Source of the DNA: Aurifilum marmelostoma
Taxonomy: Eukaryota > Ascomycota > Sordariomycetes > Diaporthales > Cryphonectriaceae
Assembly (NCBI GenBank): GCA_027559495.1
Contig: JAMXSV010000004.1
Span: forward strand, 2,469,001 to 2,533,000
Length of the DNA stretch: 64,000 nucleotides
Reading direction: 5' to 3'
This document shows positions 21,365 to 34,658 of this stretch, piece by piece. The number at the start of each line of letters is the position of its first letter. The first letter of the stretch is position 1. The notes under the pieces were generated by a model. It searched no databases. It was not told where the DNA came from and saw only the letters and a list, made by a program, of their open reading frames with translations. The translations under genes were made by a program, and so were the position numbers.

Positions 21365-24237
21365 GGAATGAGCGTTTATCAACCAGCCTGAAGAGCCACT
21401 CGAGTGGTTGGCCCCGGTAGTTTCCTTTTATCCCAACCCATCACACTGGCGGCACGATCAGATATATTCCTGGTTTCTTCCAATATGGCACACGTGTATC
21501 GATTCTACAAGCCAACCTGGACACATACGTCTTGCGCACAAACACTCTCTCTTTCGGCGTCTCGAAAGCATGCATGGCCTGTTCTGGCATTACGACAATA
21601 CGAATCCTTTCAGGGAGGTATATGATAGCGATGCCGGCATATGACAAACAAAAGAGGGATGGACGGGAGAAGGGAAAAAGGGCAGAGGAGGACAGGAGGA
21701 AAACCTTTGATGGAAGGAGGGGGGGCCACGCTGTTGTGCCTCCTGAAGCCCACACAATCTCTTTTTTTTGCTTTCGTTGGCGAGCCGCATTTTCTCTCTT
21801 TTCTCTTTGGCGCTCGACCCCTTCTTCAAGCGATCATTTGTTTGCTAGATGAACAAAGAATCAAACCAGTGTTCTTCGGTGTACATAATTGCTATTTCCT
21901 AATCAGGAATTTTACATTTTTGCGATCGACACGGTGGAGTACTCTAAGAGAGAGGAAAAGATCATGTGCACATGCTTACCGTCCATTCACGTTTCGGAAC
22001 TTGGGCAGACTGACTGGCAGGGCAAATAAATGTCCAGCTGTGGCGTGAGGGAGGCAAAACACCGCCGCCCCCTTCTGGACGCTGCTGACTGGTGGTGACT
22101 TCTTGCCTGCACCTAGATGCACGCTGGCCTCTGTCTGGTATGGACAATGATGAGCGGCGGGGGCGGGACACCCGCCCCAACCACGTGCAGGAACAATAGA
22201 GCGGCAAGAGCGGGTGGGTTTAACACCATGCCCGTGCCGTGTCCCCCTTTTTCTTCCCTTTGTTCAAAAATTTGATATTTTCAACAGGAATGTTTGTTCC
22301 GAGTAGCGCGCTCTCTTTGTCTTGACATTCCCAATTTTTTCTTTCTTCTTTTTTCTTTGAACACTCTTTTTTAATTTGATTTCCTGTCTCTGTCCGCTGT
22401 ATTGTGGAGGGGATGGGTCAGGATTTGCCCAGTCGATTGATGTCTTGGCGAGGCTGGGGAGGCTTGGTGACTCAGCTGGGCTTGGCGCGGTTACCTTGCC
22501 GTGTTTTCATTGGTTGAGACCTTCACAAGGCTGAAGGTGTAGAGACTTCTTTGTTGGGCGAGGCTTTTGCGAGACTTGGGATGGTCTCCCACCGGCCAAC
22601 CGGAAATGAGAAGAGCAAAGACAAGAATGATTATACAGTGTTTCCAATAATCATCAAGTACTTTTTCTCGGCACATTTTGGTTACATTGGGTATCTATGT
22701 ACCCTCTCAGCCAGCGTGTAAATGTCGTGAGGAGAGCATCAACTTATTCAAACATAGCCAGGATCTCTGACGAATTGAGCCTATCAACCAATACTTGAAG
22801 AACAACTTGCGACTTGAGTCTATAGCTCAATCATGTCGTCAAGATATTTCATATCTGGTGACAGAGGCATCTGGGTGCAGCCGGTTGCCCGCAGCCAAAT
22901 GAATGCAGGCTTGTAATAGTCTCATTGCCTTCCTGTTTCTAGACGAGATCCTCATTCAACATAATTGAGATGTCCACGTGGCGGAATTTGTCTCTTTTTG
23001 AGTGTTTGAATATATTAGTCTGGGGCTGCACAGTTCATGACAGATTGTGTGCGGAGAAGTGTTCCGCCCTTGATGGACTTCTTCCATCAGAACAACAAAT
23101 TATGAGGCTTTCGGAACGGTCAGTAGAGCACCAGACTCCGCAGCGTATTCCTTTTCAATGAATGACACGCTGAACTCGAAATGTCTTGCCTTTCCAGCCA
23201 GGATGCTGCCCAACGTGGATTATGCTACTGACAGGATCAGCCGCAGCTCGTCGGCGTGCATGGTTCTGTTTGCTATCCCATATTGTCATGGGGAACGGCT
23301 TGTGTAATGATGTACTTTGCCGTGGGGGTACCATTCATTTATACTTGAGTTCTTCGCACAATACAGCTAAGTCAGCTGCTTGACTTATGATTCTTTCACA
23401 TGATGAAACTACCCGTTCAGTAGCCTGTCGGCGTTTCCCTCATATTACTCATTACGAGCCCTTTACAAGTCGAAAATGGCATGATCACGATCTCGGTCCA
23501 GCCTAGACAGGAACGCACGTGAGGTCTCAAAGGTCTAGGCACTCCACTCTTCCTCACTTCTAGATGTCAATGACGACTCAAGATGGCAGAACACGCGCTC
23601 AAGAATTGGCGCCGCCTGTGCCTGGCCTCCTGTGGTGATGGCCACATGAGCCCAATCCGTATAAGTCCATATGTGCCCGGCCCTGCCCGGCGCAGAGCCT
23701 CAAGTCTAGCCTGCGAGCCCGGACCGGCGGCGCCTTGACAAGCGCGTTGTGGTCGAGTTGCAAAGAACTAGGGTTGTGCGTTGGTTCAACCCATCGCTTG
23801 ACGGCTAGAATTCGTCTTATCGATCTAATGGCTTAACGGGCGACTTTCTAGTCAATAGTCTCAAATAGGGAGGAATCACTGCATCATCACAAGGAGTCGA
23901 GACCTCTCTGAAGCACTTTTATAAAACTCCTAATGTCCTAGCACAAGAGAACGATCAAAATAATGAGTTTAGGGATCATCACTAGACGCCTTAAGCGCTT
24001 GAGCCATCGAAGCTGTACACATGCTCGTCCTTTTCGCGCCTTCTTCCTCTGCAAGACAATTCTATATAAGGACGGCTTCCCCCCCCTTGGATACCACTCC
24101 CCTTCTTCTTTTCCCATCGTGATCAACACAAATCTCAAGAGTCCTGGAATCCCTACGAGACCAAGCCAACTCTTTTATTCATTTTCAAAATTAAACCTTC
24201 TTACATTTCAAAATCTTCTCCACCCATCACCGACAAG
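21365..24237. other. Intergenic region without a supportable gene
   Basis: Short unconnected open frames only. The 22.2-23.4 kb part is comparatively A/T-rich. The final 180 bp carry the TATA-like promoter of the small secreted protein. Confidence 0.5.
24063..24069 (+). promoter_or_regulatory. TATA box candidate
   Basis: TATATAA about 170 nt upstream of the ATG at 24238, preceded by C/T-rich DNA and followed by a C-rich start-site-like stretch. Position and sequence fit a core promoter; not experimentally shown. Confidence 0.5.
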
Positions 24238-24859
24238 ATGATGGGTTTCATCTTCTCTCTCTTCCTGGCGCTGTGCGCCCTCCTGCCCGGGGCCCTCGCA
24301 GCCCCTGCCGTCGCCGCGGCCGCTCTGACCGGAGTGGCTGCCAGCTCTACCGCCCTGTTCGTCGCCTCTTCCGCCTTGCCCCTCGCGCCCGGTCCTGTCG
24401 TGGTCTCGACCCTGCCTCTCGTCTCGGAGCCGGCCGAGGTATCGATCCTACCGGTCGATCCCATCGAGCCCATGATGGCCCCCCACCTCGCCCCTGCCCC
24501 AGGAGGCCGTCACGCCCATCACCGCCGCCCCCGAGTCCTCTTCGCCCCTGACACCCCCGCCTGCCCCGGAGCCCACCAGCTACGACTGGAATACCAGGCC
24601 GGACTGGGCAGCCGGGCTGACAGACGAGGAATGGGCCAGCGTGCGTATCAGGCTGAGCTCGATGCTCGGGGGTGCTCCTGTCGAGAACCAGACCATCCTG
24701 GCGCCCCGCCAGATGGTCACGCCCTACGCCGCCGTCACTACCACCACAGCCGTGCACGGCCGATTGGTGACACGCGTGGTCCAGCAAGAGGATAGCTGCG
24801 CGCCGACGTGTGGACCCAGGATGCCCGCTGGACCCGGTCGACCCAAGCACGGGTCTTAA
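24238..24859 (+). CDS. Small secreted Pro/Ala-rich protein, unrecognised, with one apparent frame break
   Basis: I do not recognise this protein. It starts MMGFIFSLFLALCALLPGALA, a convincing signal peptide with likely cleavage after about residue 22. It continues Ala/Val/Pro-rich, then a more ordered part (YDWNTRPDWAAGLTDEEW, IRLSSMLGGAPVENQTIL) with one N-glycosylation sequon (NQT), and ends with two Cys in DSCAPTCGPR. The frame breaks at a run of six C (24479-24484). The signal-peptide frame would continue only as Arg/His-rich nonsense, whereas dropping one C joins it to the frame that ends at 24859, giving 207 codons. No intron is evident. Size, signal peptide and isolation are compatible with an effector-like or cell-wall protein, but no function can be assigned. 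Confidence 0.6.
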
Positions 24860-26253
24860 GTTTTCCTCGGGCGCGTTCTGGTGGGGCTGTGGTCAGTTGG
24901 TGGATGGGATGAGCGAGAAAACGTTGGTTCATGTGGAGGAGACGGGACAATAGAAAGTTTGCGTTTTTTGGGGACAAGGAGGATTCGAAAGTTTTGCTTT
25001 AGTGTGAGTTGCGGTTGCATAGTAAAGGATACAAGCGAGAACATTTACGGAATAAATCTCATATCACAAGCATTAATTACCATAGCACTCTTACACAAAA
25101 TCTGGTCTTAAGTTTGTACAGTGCAAGCTAGCCTCGCTGTAAATGTGCGTATCTACCAGAAGTATCCCAAGTAGCTTAGTCCCTTGGGCCAGGAAGGCTA
25201 TGTGTCATGTGTCATCATCTATTTACATATGTTTGTAGTGAGTGAATGCTGAAGCTCTTAGCGCCTGTTGTAATTGCTATTCAGATTGAGGCCCTGGCCA
25301 TGACCGCCCATGACCGCCTTCCGCCGTGGCGCCACTCACGCATCCTTTGTTTCTACTGAGACAGATTTAAGTCCACCGAGCAAGTGGCTCAGTCCCTCTT
25401 GATCCGGCCAAGTCGTTTCGAGATGCTCGTCCGCCGCCGGTCGGATTGCTTGATTGTCTCGGCCCCTGCGATGCTTGCGCTCGACGGCACCCCGTTTGAT
25501 TTTTGTGGGAAATCGATCGTCTCATGATATCTCTTTCGTCATCCCGCCCTTCGTCTCGACGCCTCATTTCGCCAGAGCGGTAACGGCATAGTGAGAGGGG
25601 GTTATGAGCCACAAGACCAGTAAACAAAATTCCATTCTAGACCGCGACATGAACGACAGACATCCTGCCCGCCGGATGTCTTTGGGTGGGGGTATAGATG
25701 GTAGCTAATCATAGCTGTTCCGTGAACCCGAGATTCTATAATGAAGTTGAGAGATGACTTGCAGATGACTGGCACGTCGATAAAAGGGAAGAAACCATAC
25801 AGTCAAGACTCTAATGCTGTCAATCAAGAAGGATCCCGACCATCTTATCGTCCCGTACAACCCGTGTCCACAGCGACCTTTTCCCTTGGTTCCAGAACAA
25901 GTCGTGCGCATTTCTCCCGCTGCCTATAAAAACCGCTCGATGCTTAGGAGCAGACACAACCGGGAGACATCTAAACCAGAATTGAACCCTGCAACGCCAA
26001 CTTTTGGTCATGTGGTATGTACGAAGAGAACATCAGATGTCACCTGGACATCACAACAGGCCAGGAAACTCGTGAGGTGGTGATGGGTCTCATCATGTCG
26101 TGCTTGGTTTTGTGGTGGCAGGCCGGGTCGGAGCAGAATCCGACTGCCGTGAGCCCAAAGAGTGTCGTATTTGAGGTACCTCGTCTCGAGGGTGCCCTGC
26201 CAGCGAATACGGTCTTTGACATCGGTCCATCGGCGACAAATGCTGTATGCAGC
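24860..26253. other. Intergenic region
   Basis: 3' flanks of the small secreted protein and the ceramide synthase gene. A short tandem CATGACCGCC pair lies near 25298-25318. No gene supported. Confidence 0.5.
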
Positions 26254-28072
26254 TCAGTCGACCTGCTTTTCACAGCCGATCCGGCCCAGCAACTCCTTGC
26301 GATCGCTGTGACCTGGCAGGCTGACCCCAGTTGCTGTGGTGGTCGACCTCTTGACACCAGTCCTCCGCTCCCAGCTCTTAAGATCAAGCTCCTCGACACC
26401 CACCTCTTCCTCAAACGGCTGTGCCTCTTCATACACAAACTCGTCCTCTTCCTCATCCTCACACTCATCATCGCTCCGGACGTCGTCTGCTCCTGCACCC
26501 GAGAGGACGCGGATGGCAACCTTGACAATCATGGTGAACCAGACAATACAGATGACCTGCAGCATAAGCAGTAGTGCGAGAAAGGTGTTGGTGACCACGG
26601 GCTGCCAGCACACCAGCCCGTCAGACTTGACGAACGGCTCAAAGTAAGGACTGTATCCTGCAGGCTGCTCAAACGGCCCCTCGAGCTTGTCCTGAGGTCC
26701 CCTGAAGCACCCACGAGTGAGGATCTCGGACGGATGCTTGTAGATGGACCAGCATATGATGTTGAAGAGTACGTGGCGGTTCACGAACCACGACAGCATG
26801 AAAAGCCCAAAGCCCACATCGCATGCGTTGGTATAGCCTGCATACTTCAGGCACTTGGAGCCCTGTACAGCGGAATCATTAGCCAATGCAACACTAGTGA
26901 GTCAACGCTCACCAGATGAACCTACCGAAAGGAGGATGTCGCCGAGATCGAACAGTATGAACACGGCATTCCCAATATAGTTGAAGTGGTACCGGTATGA
27001 CGCGTGAATCAGGACGATGGTAATGAAGTGGTGGCTCAACATCTGCCAGTGATCCTTGCGACGCTCCTCGATGTTGATCACAAACACCTGCTGGAACCAG
27101 AAACCCAGCTGCGTGAGGACATAGAACTTGAACAGACCTGAGAGCTCGCGATTCGGCCAGGTCGCCCAGAGATTCCTCAGATTGAGCCACGCTGGGGAGG
27201 TATAGTGTAGATACTGAGCACATGGCCGGAGTCAGCAAGTCAATCGCTATAGGTAACTTATGAGCCCCTCGGGAGAGGAGCAAAGTTTGGTACTGTACTC
27301 ACGACGCCCAGCGACCAAAAAACGACGCAATACATAACCAGCCAAGCCTGCTCACTGAATCGCGTCACCTCCTTCTTCTTACGGAGGCCCAGGTAATTGG
27401 CGAAAGGGGCCAGGATGTACTCCATGGTGGCGGCGCGCAGGCCGGTGAAAAGCACGACGACAAAGAACACATAATAAGTGTCGTCGAAGCCGAGCCCGTA
27501 TTTTTGAGATTTCTCATTGTAGTACTGCAGGGTGAAGAACTTGGATGTGTAGGCCTGGGATCGAGGGAGCAGGTAGTGGGCGCAGAAGAGGAGGGCCAGG
27601 AGATTGAGGGAGAAGCCTAGAAGGATGTAATATTAGCCATTGGTCTTGAAGGCTCTTTGATCAGACGGTGCTGGTCCTAGGAAGGCAGACTGGCGCGCGA
27701 TCCCTCCATCGTCAGAGGTCTGCGCTGCCGCGTCGCCTTTCTGGACCTGCCAAGGTGGGCGCATAGAGATGACATCTTGAGGGCGCTGCTCCCGAGAAAG
27801 GGGGGGGGGCGGCATATACCAATTTGATTCTCGACAAACCAGCGTGCTAACTGTTTCGCGGGGCTGTCACCCCTCCGCTTGACGCGCCGGACGAGGACAG
27901 TGCTGTTGCAACTCTGCATATACAGGGGCCCATTCATGTTCTCCTTCTTGTGGGAGTAGCTGTGTTTAGTCGAGCTCGAGGATGGTCGTTTCGACTCGGT
28001 ACTAGACCTGCCGGAGCTTGGGGCTCCTAAGCGCTCTGGTTGAGGGGCGCCTTTGACGGTGGGGGATGACAT
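26254..28072 (-). CDS. LAG1: Ceramide synthase (Lag1/Lac1, TLC domain)
   Basis: Acyl-CoA-dependent sphingoid base N-acyltransferase of the ER membrane. There are four exons: 27820-28072, 27303-27616, 26926-27213 and 26254-26862. Phases agree throughout and give 487 residues. The start at 28072 (MSSPTVKGAPQ) precedes a Ser/Lys-rich cytosolic N-terminus. Exons 2-4 encode several hydrophobic spans. The Lag1 motif is intact: HHFITIVLIHASYRYHFNYI with its paired His, followed by FDLGDILLS carrying the conserved Asp residues. The C-terminus is strongly acidic (DDECEDEEEDEF), as in other fungal ceramide synthases, where such tails can be phosphorylated. Which of the fungal paralogues (Lag1 or Bar1/Lac1 class) it is cannot be decided here. 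Confidence 0.93.
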
Positions 28073-30990
28073 GATGGCGTGCTTCGAGTTCAGAGCCGGG
28101 GAATTGGCGCGATAGAGAGGGAGCAAAGCGAGGCGGCTGAATAGGCAATGGAAAACTGTGCGCAGAGGAGGCCGAGATAGTATACGCGCCGGCTCCGGGG
28201 CCAAACTTCCGAGTTGAGGGGGACGAAGACTCGAGACCTCACAGGAGGACGACGAATTGAGTTGGCAGGTCGAAGTACTTGGCGGCGGCGGTTCGCAGAA
28301 CGAGTGAACGGATCTTCGTGCCCGCTCTCGAGGCCCACAGATGGTGAAGCAAACTCAAATCGAGATGGATTGTGGGGTGGTCAGTTCATCTCTCGAGCCG
28401 GGAAACACGAGAGGCTGGCGACAGATCGGGAGGTTGGATTTGTCTGGCTGAGGCACACAGCTTGGAGGAGGAGTAGGGAAAAAAAGTGCAGATACCAGCA
28501 ATCAATTGAGGGGAGCAGTGGCCACCTGTGTGCCTACACGACCTTGAAACTGCAGAAGCGAAGCTGCAAGTCAGTGGAGGACCCTGGAAGTTTTCTCTTG
28601 GTTACAGGTTCTTGCCGGTGCGATCTCACTGGCCCAACAGTTCGGACCCCTGATCTGGTCTAGGTCCGTGTCGCCTGAGGCGGCTCTAGATTGGCCCACA
28701 GGGTCTGTCTTGGGAGGGGAATTTTCCCTCAGAGGGGTCCGCGGGACGGGAGCTTGGAGCAGGGCGGTGAGTTAGCAGGTCAGGGGGTGGCACTCGGGGC
28801 CTGTGGAGGGCGCTACCAGTGCGTGCTACAGCGGGCTAAGAGTCGCAAGCTCCAGAGCGCTAGAGCTCTCTCCCTCCTGGGATTTCCAATTCTGGCCAAA
28901 GTTTCAGGGCTCCCAGAGGCGGGGAAATGACGGCGATATATGCAGCCTGCAAGTAATACTATATTCGTAATTGTTGAGAAATATCCCCGCTGAACTCGCA
29001 GATCCAGCCTAAACACAACCCCCCTCTCCTGCTCCTCCTCCTCCTCCTCCTCTCGACATTGATCGGCCAAGAGGGGTTTCGCGGACAGAATGATCCACCA
29101 ATTTACTCAGGGAGGCCTGTCGCTTCTTGAATGTTTTTGCCTCCCAACCCTCCCTCGAGATGGCTCAAGCTGATGCTTGATCCATGTGGCAAGCTAATAC
29201 AGTGACTAGCCGCTGATGTGGACGATCTCTATACATATACACCGTCGCTAACGACTGATCTTCGTACAACCCATGGTACTGTTGCAGTGCGGCAAGTGGC
29301 AACCTGGTGCTCGAGTCACCCGGCATCTTTGACCGCTCAATGGCTGGTGAGACGTTTCCCGTAAATTTTAGCCGACGTGGATTTACGCAACCATGTGCAT
29401 CCCTCTGTATAGTCAGAACTTGGTGTGATGGGAGCCAGTGGTGCGCATGTGATTCTCGCCCGTATAATGGAGACCGCCCTCGCTTTCTGTGTGGACTGCC
29501 CTGGCGCAATGCAACAATACTTTTAACAGTGACCATGACTACTTATATGTATGGATTGTGGTTCACTTATCCATAAATCTCCTTAACGTCACTAGTGTAT
29601 GGCATTCTCACGTCGCGTATTGGTGCCGTATTAGAGCTGTCTATGAGAACTGGACCCCCAACAATTCGGGAAAAAGGGATTTGTTCTGAGTGTCAGTTCC
29701 GAACCTGATTCCTGTTCTCCGCATGTTTCCTGCCCAAGTGCCGTCCTTATGAATAAAACGTCCGAGCTTGGTGCGGAAGTATGTGAGAAGGCCACAGTCG
29801 GGAATTCTTCTGCAGAGTAACGATATTCCGTTACTACCTGAAACCACACCAACATGAGTGATACGGGTACTTCTTATTCATTATGGCCTCGCCTCCTTTC
29901 CCACCTTCCCTGAAATTCAACCTTTCCATGTCACAGCATACCTTCTGGAATCTTCTCCCTGCATCAATGCTTAACGAGATTCTGATTCGAAATGGAGTCA
30001 CACTTCAAATCATGAAATTCCACTGCATACTGGAAGTGGTCGACACTTGGGACCCAGTCAGTAGTGCATTCGTCCTCTACATCTTGAGCATCATGTTTGT
30101 ATCTTCCGTCTTAGCTCTTTTGATGAATCAGTATACACTGGATATCGAAGAGGACTTACTTGGTCACCATACGTACGTTGACATTTCCGTGATGTCGAGG
30201 GTAACCTTGGGTGCCGAGTATGTAACGTGCAGATCTGCTTGTTCCTGCTGAGACTTCATCTTTCCTTCCATCCATCTCTGTAGGATGACGGATCTCACAA
30301 GTCTGAAGCAGATGGTCAGCAATTCCAGTACCACCCCTGACAATCGCTGCGGATCCATATACAAAAATAACCAAACGGTCGCCCAAGTGAGTTCCTCCTC
30401 AACTGCCGTTCAGAATCGATTGCATTTTATTACCATGTGTCAAGAAGAACCTAAATTGAAAGAAAGTGAAATTGTACGCAGAATGCTATAAATAACGTGT
30501 GCAGGCAGCCTTGTGTAACCATGCGCAGAAAAAGCCTTGGATGGGCGTTCTTAAGCTGTAGCAGTTGTACTATGACATAGTACAAGACCAAACTGCTTAG
30601 TTAATACAGTCCATAATTACAAGGCCAATGGCTGAAATGACCCTCTGCAGCTTCCCCATGCCGCTAACTCGTTGCCCGAGCACTGCCTAATAAGCCCAGG
30701 TTCAGGGTGGCGCCGCGGCGAGCCGCAATCATCTGGTCATCGCCGTCAGTGGTACGTACTATAGTAGTAACACAACCTTCTACAACCTTCGGTGGTGACC
30801 CTTTTACTCCGACCTGACGCCTCATCCAGCTGACACACTCCTTTCTCCTCCTCGCCTCTCAACACCAACCTACGACCTCTTCTTTCTTCCTCCCCCTCGC
30901 GTTCCGATTTCCTACATTCATCACCACCAGGAAGACTGCTACCCTCAAGCCTATTTTTGAATTCGACAAGATAATCAAGCCCGCGCCGCC
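28073..30990. other. Divergent intergenic region, ceramide synthase / BI-1 gene
   Basis: 2.9 kb with no gene I can defend. It holds a CTC/TCC repeat at about 29027-29053. Two short adjacent open frames (29883-30251 and 30285-30491) show no domain and are not joined by a convincing intron. C/T-rich DNA at 30830-30960 just ahead of the BI-1 ATG is promoter/leader-like. Confidence 0.5.
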
Positions 30991-31933
30991 ATGTCCAGCA
31001 CCAAGTACTCCCCTGCCCCACAGCACGACCCGGACGCGGTACCTGCAGGTGGTTCCGCCGCGGCTCCGGCCTATAGCCAGGCGCCTCCTTCCTACCAGGC
31101 CGACGACGACGAGGCACGCCTGTTTGCCGGTGGTGATGGTGTCGCCCGCTCCAGCGAGGACAATGTACCCGATGACTTCAAGTTCGGCGGGAGCGTCGCC
31201 GAGGCTACCCTCGACATCCGCAACCAGTTCATCCGCAAGGTCTACACGATCCTGACGGTCCAGCTGATTGTCACCGGCGCCGTGAGCGCCATCAGCTTCG
31301 TGAGCGAGTCCTACAAGCAGTGGATCCAGAGTCATCCGGCGCTGGTCTTTGTCTCGGTACGTTCTTTTGCCCCTCGTTCCCCTCCGCACCCTGGCTGGTC
31401 TCCTGGTTACTGACATGTGCTTGTACTCATTTCCTGTGCAGATGATCGGAGCCATCGGCATGATGCTCCTGACCTACTGGAAGCGCCATTCCTACCCGAC
31501 CAACCTGCTCTTCCTCTCGGGATTTACCCTCCTCGAGGCGTACACCATCTCCGTCATCGTCTCCCTCTACGAGACCTCCATCGTCCTGAACGCCGTGATC
31601 CTGACCGGAGGCATCTTCATCTTCCTGACCGCCTTCGCCTGCCAGACCAAGTACGACTTCACCTCGTGGATGCCATACCTCTTCGGTGGGCTCTGGGGCC
31701 TCATCCTGTTCGGCTTCATGGCCATGTTCTTCCCCTACAGCAGCACCGGCGAGCTCATCTACGGCGGCCTTGCCGCCCTCATCTTCAGCGGGTATATCCT
31801 TGTGGACACACAGCTGGTCATGCGCAAGCATCACGTCGAGGAGGAGATCGCCGCCGCTATTAGCCTGTACCTGGACATCATCAACCTGTTCCTGGCCATC
31901 CTGAGAATACTGAACAGCCAGTCGAACAACTAG
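30991..31933 (+). CDS. BXI1: Bax inhibitor-1 / LFG family membrane protein
   Basis: Multi-spanning membrane protein of the BI-1 (TMBIM/Lifeguard) superfamily. Yeast Bxi1/Ybh3 is linked to calcium homeostasis and the unfolded protein response at the ER, vacuole or mitochondria. Exons are 30991-31356 and 31442-31933, with a phase-0 intron GTACGT...TGCAG, giving 285 residues. The N-terminus (about 85 residues) is Pro/Ala/Asp-rich and cytosolic. The conserved core starts at IRNQFIRKVYTILTVQL and has six to seven hydrophobic segments. The signature region near the end is GYILVDTQLVMRKHHVEEEIAAAISLYLDIINLFL, given here only to show its position (about residues 235-270). The C-terminus LRILNSQSNN is the short polar tail typical of fungal members. 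Confidence 0.93.
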
Positions 31934-32955
31934 AGGCACGGAAGGGTTGGCCATCTTTAAAAATCTTGCTGCGGAGGACAAGATGAGCGGGACAAGAATA
32001 TCATATTGTCCAGGAAGGAGGAATAGGATTGGGCTCTTTCAAAGTTTCAAAGTCTGTATGTCAGACGAAATAACCAGACGAGGTCATCACGCTGTGGTTT
32101 TGTTAAATTGCATCTGTCAGTGCCGGTTTTATGCCTATTCTCTCAACGGCAGAACCAGAATCCTTCTGCAGCGTCCTTTTCTTTCTTTTTCTTCTTCCTC
32201 GAATCGAAGTTATATATCAGTGTACAGTCTGGGAAATGGTGGAACTGGGGGGCGTCTTGGGAGGCCTTGTTTTTAGATGCTTCTATATCATTTCTAGCAC
32301 AATCGAAATGAAATTCTACCAAACGCAACATGTCAACAATCAAGTGCATTAGCATAGAACGGCACAGCTGGGATGGATGTTATCTAATGCGGTCTCGGGT
32401 TAACACGGTTCATAACTCAAAAATGGGAATAAATTTAGGTTGTCTGCATTAGAAGTCCTCTACTGGAAATAAAGTGGTACAAAATGACCCAAACGTCTGT
32501 AGAGAACGATCAACCCATCAAGTGATGGGCTGACATCACAATTTGAAAAAAAAGACGTATTGGAAAAAGAAATGCGACAAGCCCTCTCTTTTCTCTCTCT
32601 CTCTCTTCCTTTCTCCCCTCCGCCTTACTTCCCCTGTTGACTGTTTTCCTGGAGGCATGGAGGGTATCATTATCAGGAGGGACGGGCAAGCCCGGATGTC
32701 GTGTGTATGCGCGCGTGTAGAGACCGAATTCCGTTCCGAACCGTGGAGACCAGAGCTGCCGCCGCCGCAGTGCATCGGCAACCAACAGACTCCCGCTCGC
32801 ATTCGACATTGTGCAAGGTTTAGGAATAAGATTCGCATACGAAGTGGCAGTCGTAGAAACAAGGGGCGTGTCTTGTCATAAAAGTGGCCAGCAATCTGCA
32901 AAAGACGCATACGCGTGTATACGCCGAAGAAGTGCCACAGTTACTCCAGGTCTGT
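31934..32955. other. Intergenic region between convergent gene ends
   Basis: 3' flanks of the BI-1 gene and the septin gene, with T/C-rich stretches near 32176-32200 and 32580-32625. No gene seen. Confidence 0.5.
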
Positions 32956-34658
32956 TTAGGCAGCTTCCGTCTCGCCGTTGGCCTCGGGAACTGGTGTACC
33001 GGAGTTGGCGGCCTCTCGTTGCATGCGTGCCTCGATCTCGCGGAGCTGAGACTCCCGAGCCAGGAGCTCCTGGCGCTTCTCGTTGATCTCGCGCTGGACC
33101 TTGATCTCGATCTCGCGCAGCTTCTCCTCCTCGCGGCGGAGCTGCTCCTCCTTGAGACGGACGGACTGCGAGGCGAGATCCTCGGGGTTCATCGAAGAAT
33201 CGCTGCAGCGAAGAAAGGTTAGTCTCCTGGCCAGACATATCAGGGGATTGTAGAATGAGAACATACACTCCAGCACCACCCTCCACGCTCTTGGACAGCT
33301 TCTCGGTACGGTAGTTCTCGTACAGGAAGTCGTGGGTGATCTCCTTCAGGTCAGCCAGGTGGCTGTGCAGCAGGGCCGATCGGATGGCGAGGAAGTCGGA
33401 GTGGCGAGGGTTGTCAACCTCGACAACGCCCCACGGGTACTGGCGAGCGCGGACCTTGCGACCGCCAATCTCGACCGTCTCCTCGGAGCCGACGATGGCG
33501 AAGGGCATCAGACCCCGGAGCTCGGCGTTCTCCTCGACGGTGTCCTCGTCGTCCTCCTCAATATCGTAAGGGAAGTTGTAGACGGGGATGCGGTAGTGCT
33601 CGATATCCTCCATCACCAGCTTCTTGGACTCGGCCAGCTCGGCGGGGGTCAGGGAGTCGGCGCGTCCGATGACGGGGATGACATTGACACGCGGAGCCAG
33701 GCGCTTCATCAGCTCAATATCCAGCTCGCGAAGGCTAGATCAGATATTAGCATAGTCCGAGAGGTAGGGCTGTCCCGTGCTGAAAACGTACCCGTGGCCG
33801 GTGGGTGTGATGAAGTAGAGCATGGCATGGACGCGGTTGTCCCTGAAACGAGGGTTACGCTTGATACGCGACTCCTCGGACAGGATGTCGTCATATTGCC
33901 TCTCGAGGAAGCCAACGATCTCGGAGAAGCTATAAGCTCGAAGTCAGCAGCGGGCTACCGAGAGATTGCCCCAACAGGTCCACCAGGAGAGGAGCTCCGT
34001 ACCTGGCCTCGTTGTCGACCTGGTCACCAAAACCAGGAGTGTCCACAATGGTCAAGGAGATACGGGTTCCCTCCTCGTCAAGCTCGAGCTCTAAGTAGCC
34101 AGTCAGATCAAGATCGTACGTGGTGGAAAGCATGACCGGTATCTCGTACCAACAGTGTAGGGCTTGATCTTGACGCCATCCTCGACATGGGCACCGGTCG
34201 GGTCGTCCGAGTCTCTGTGGCCGAGGACGGACTTTCCGCAGAGGGTGTTGACGAAGGTGGTCCTGCCTGAGATTTGGTAGACGACGAAGTCAGTAAAGTC
34301 AACTTGTCTGGTGAGAGGGGGGGGGGGGCTCGTGGGTCGGATGAGCTGAGGTGCGTAGATTTGGGATGGATCTTCAGACGTACCAGTACCAGAAGCTCCG
34401 CAGACCATCAGGCAGAACTGGATGCCCTTCTTCACGTTCTTCTTGCGGCGGATCATCTTCTATGCAACCGTGCTATGTCAGCAGCTGAACGAGCGAAGAG
34501 CGGCAGAACGCGATGCAGCGCGATACGAGAAGCTGGAGTCGAGACAGAATGCTATGCGAGAAAGGACGGGAAAGGGAGACTTGGTGGAAGTGTCGGGTTG
34601 ACTCGTGCGATAGATACACAAGAGGAAACGACAACAAACATACGGCCGGGGAAGACAT
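32956..34658 (-). CDS. CDC11: Septin, Cdc11/AspA class
   Basis: GTP-binding cytoskeletal protein that polymerises into septin rods and rings at septa and hyphal tips. There are seven exons: 34644-34658 (only 15 nt, MSSPA), 34384-34459, 34150-34266, 34003-34090, 33792-33929, 33267-33734 and 32956-33202. All junctions are GT-AG and in phase, giving 382 residues. Visible elements are a basic phosphoinositide-binding patch (IRRKKNVKKG), a G1 loop GASGTGRTTF interrupted by intron 2, G3 DTPGFGD, G4 with GRAD where most septins have AKAD/GKAD, the septin unique element near PRHSDFLAIRSALL, and a C-terminal coiled coil rich in E/K/R (LRREEEKLREIEIKVQRE). Class assignment to Cdc11 rests on the MIRRKKNVKKG start and overall similarity from memory; family assignment is certain. 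Confidence 0.93.

Noticed and set aside
26040..26528. Open frame overlapping the 3' end of the ceramide synthase on the same strand, other frame
   Set aside because: It is a shadow of the real coding frame, which has the conserved Lag1 motif upstream and consistent intron phases.
29883..30491. Two neighbouring short frames that might be exons of one gene
   Set aside because: No convincing splice pair joins them and neither resembles a known protein; left as intergenic.
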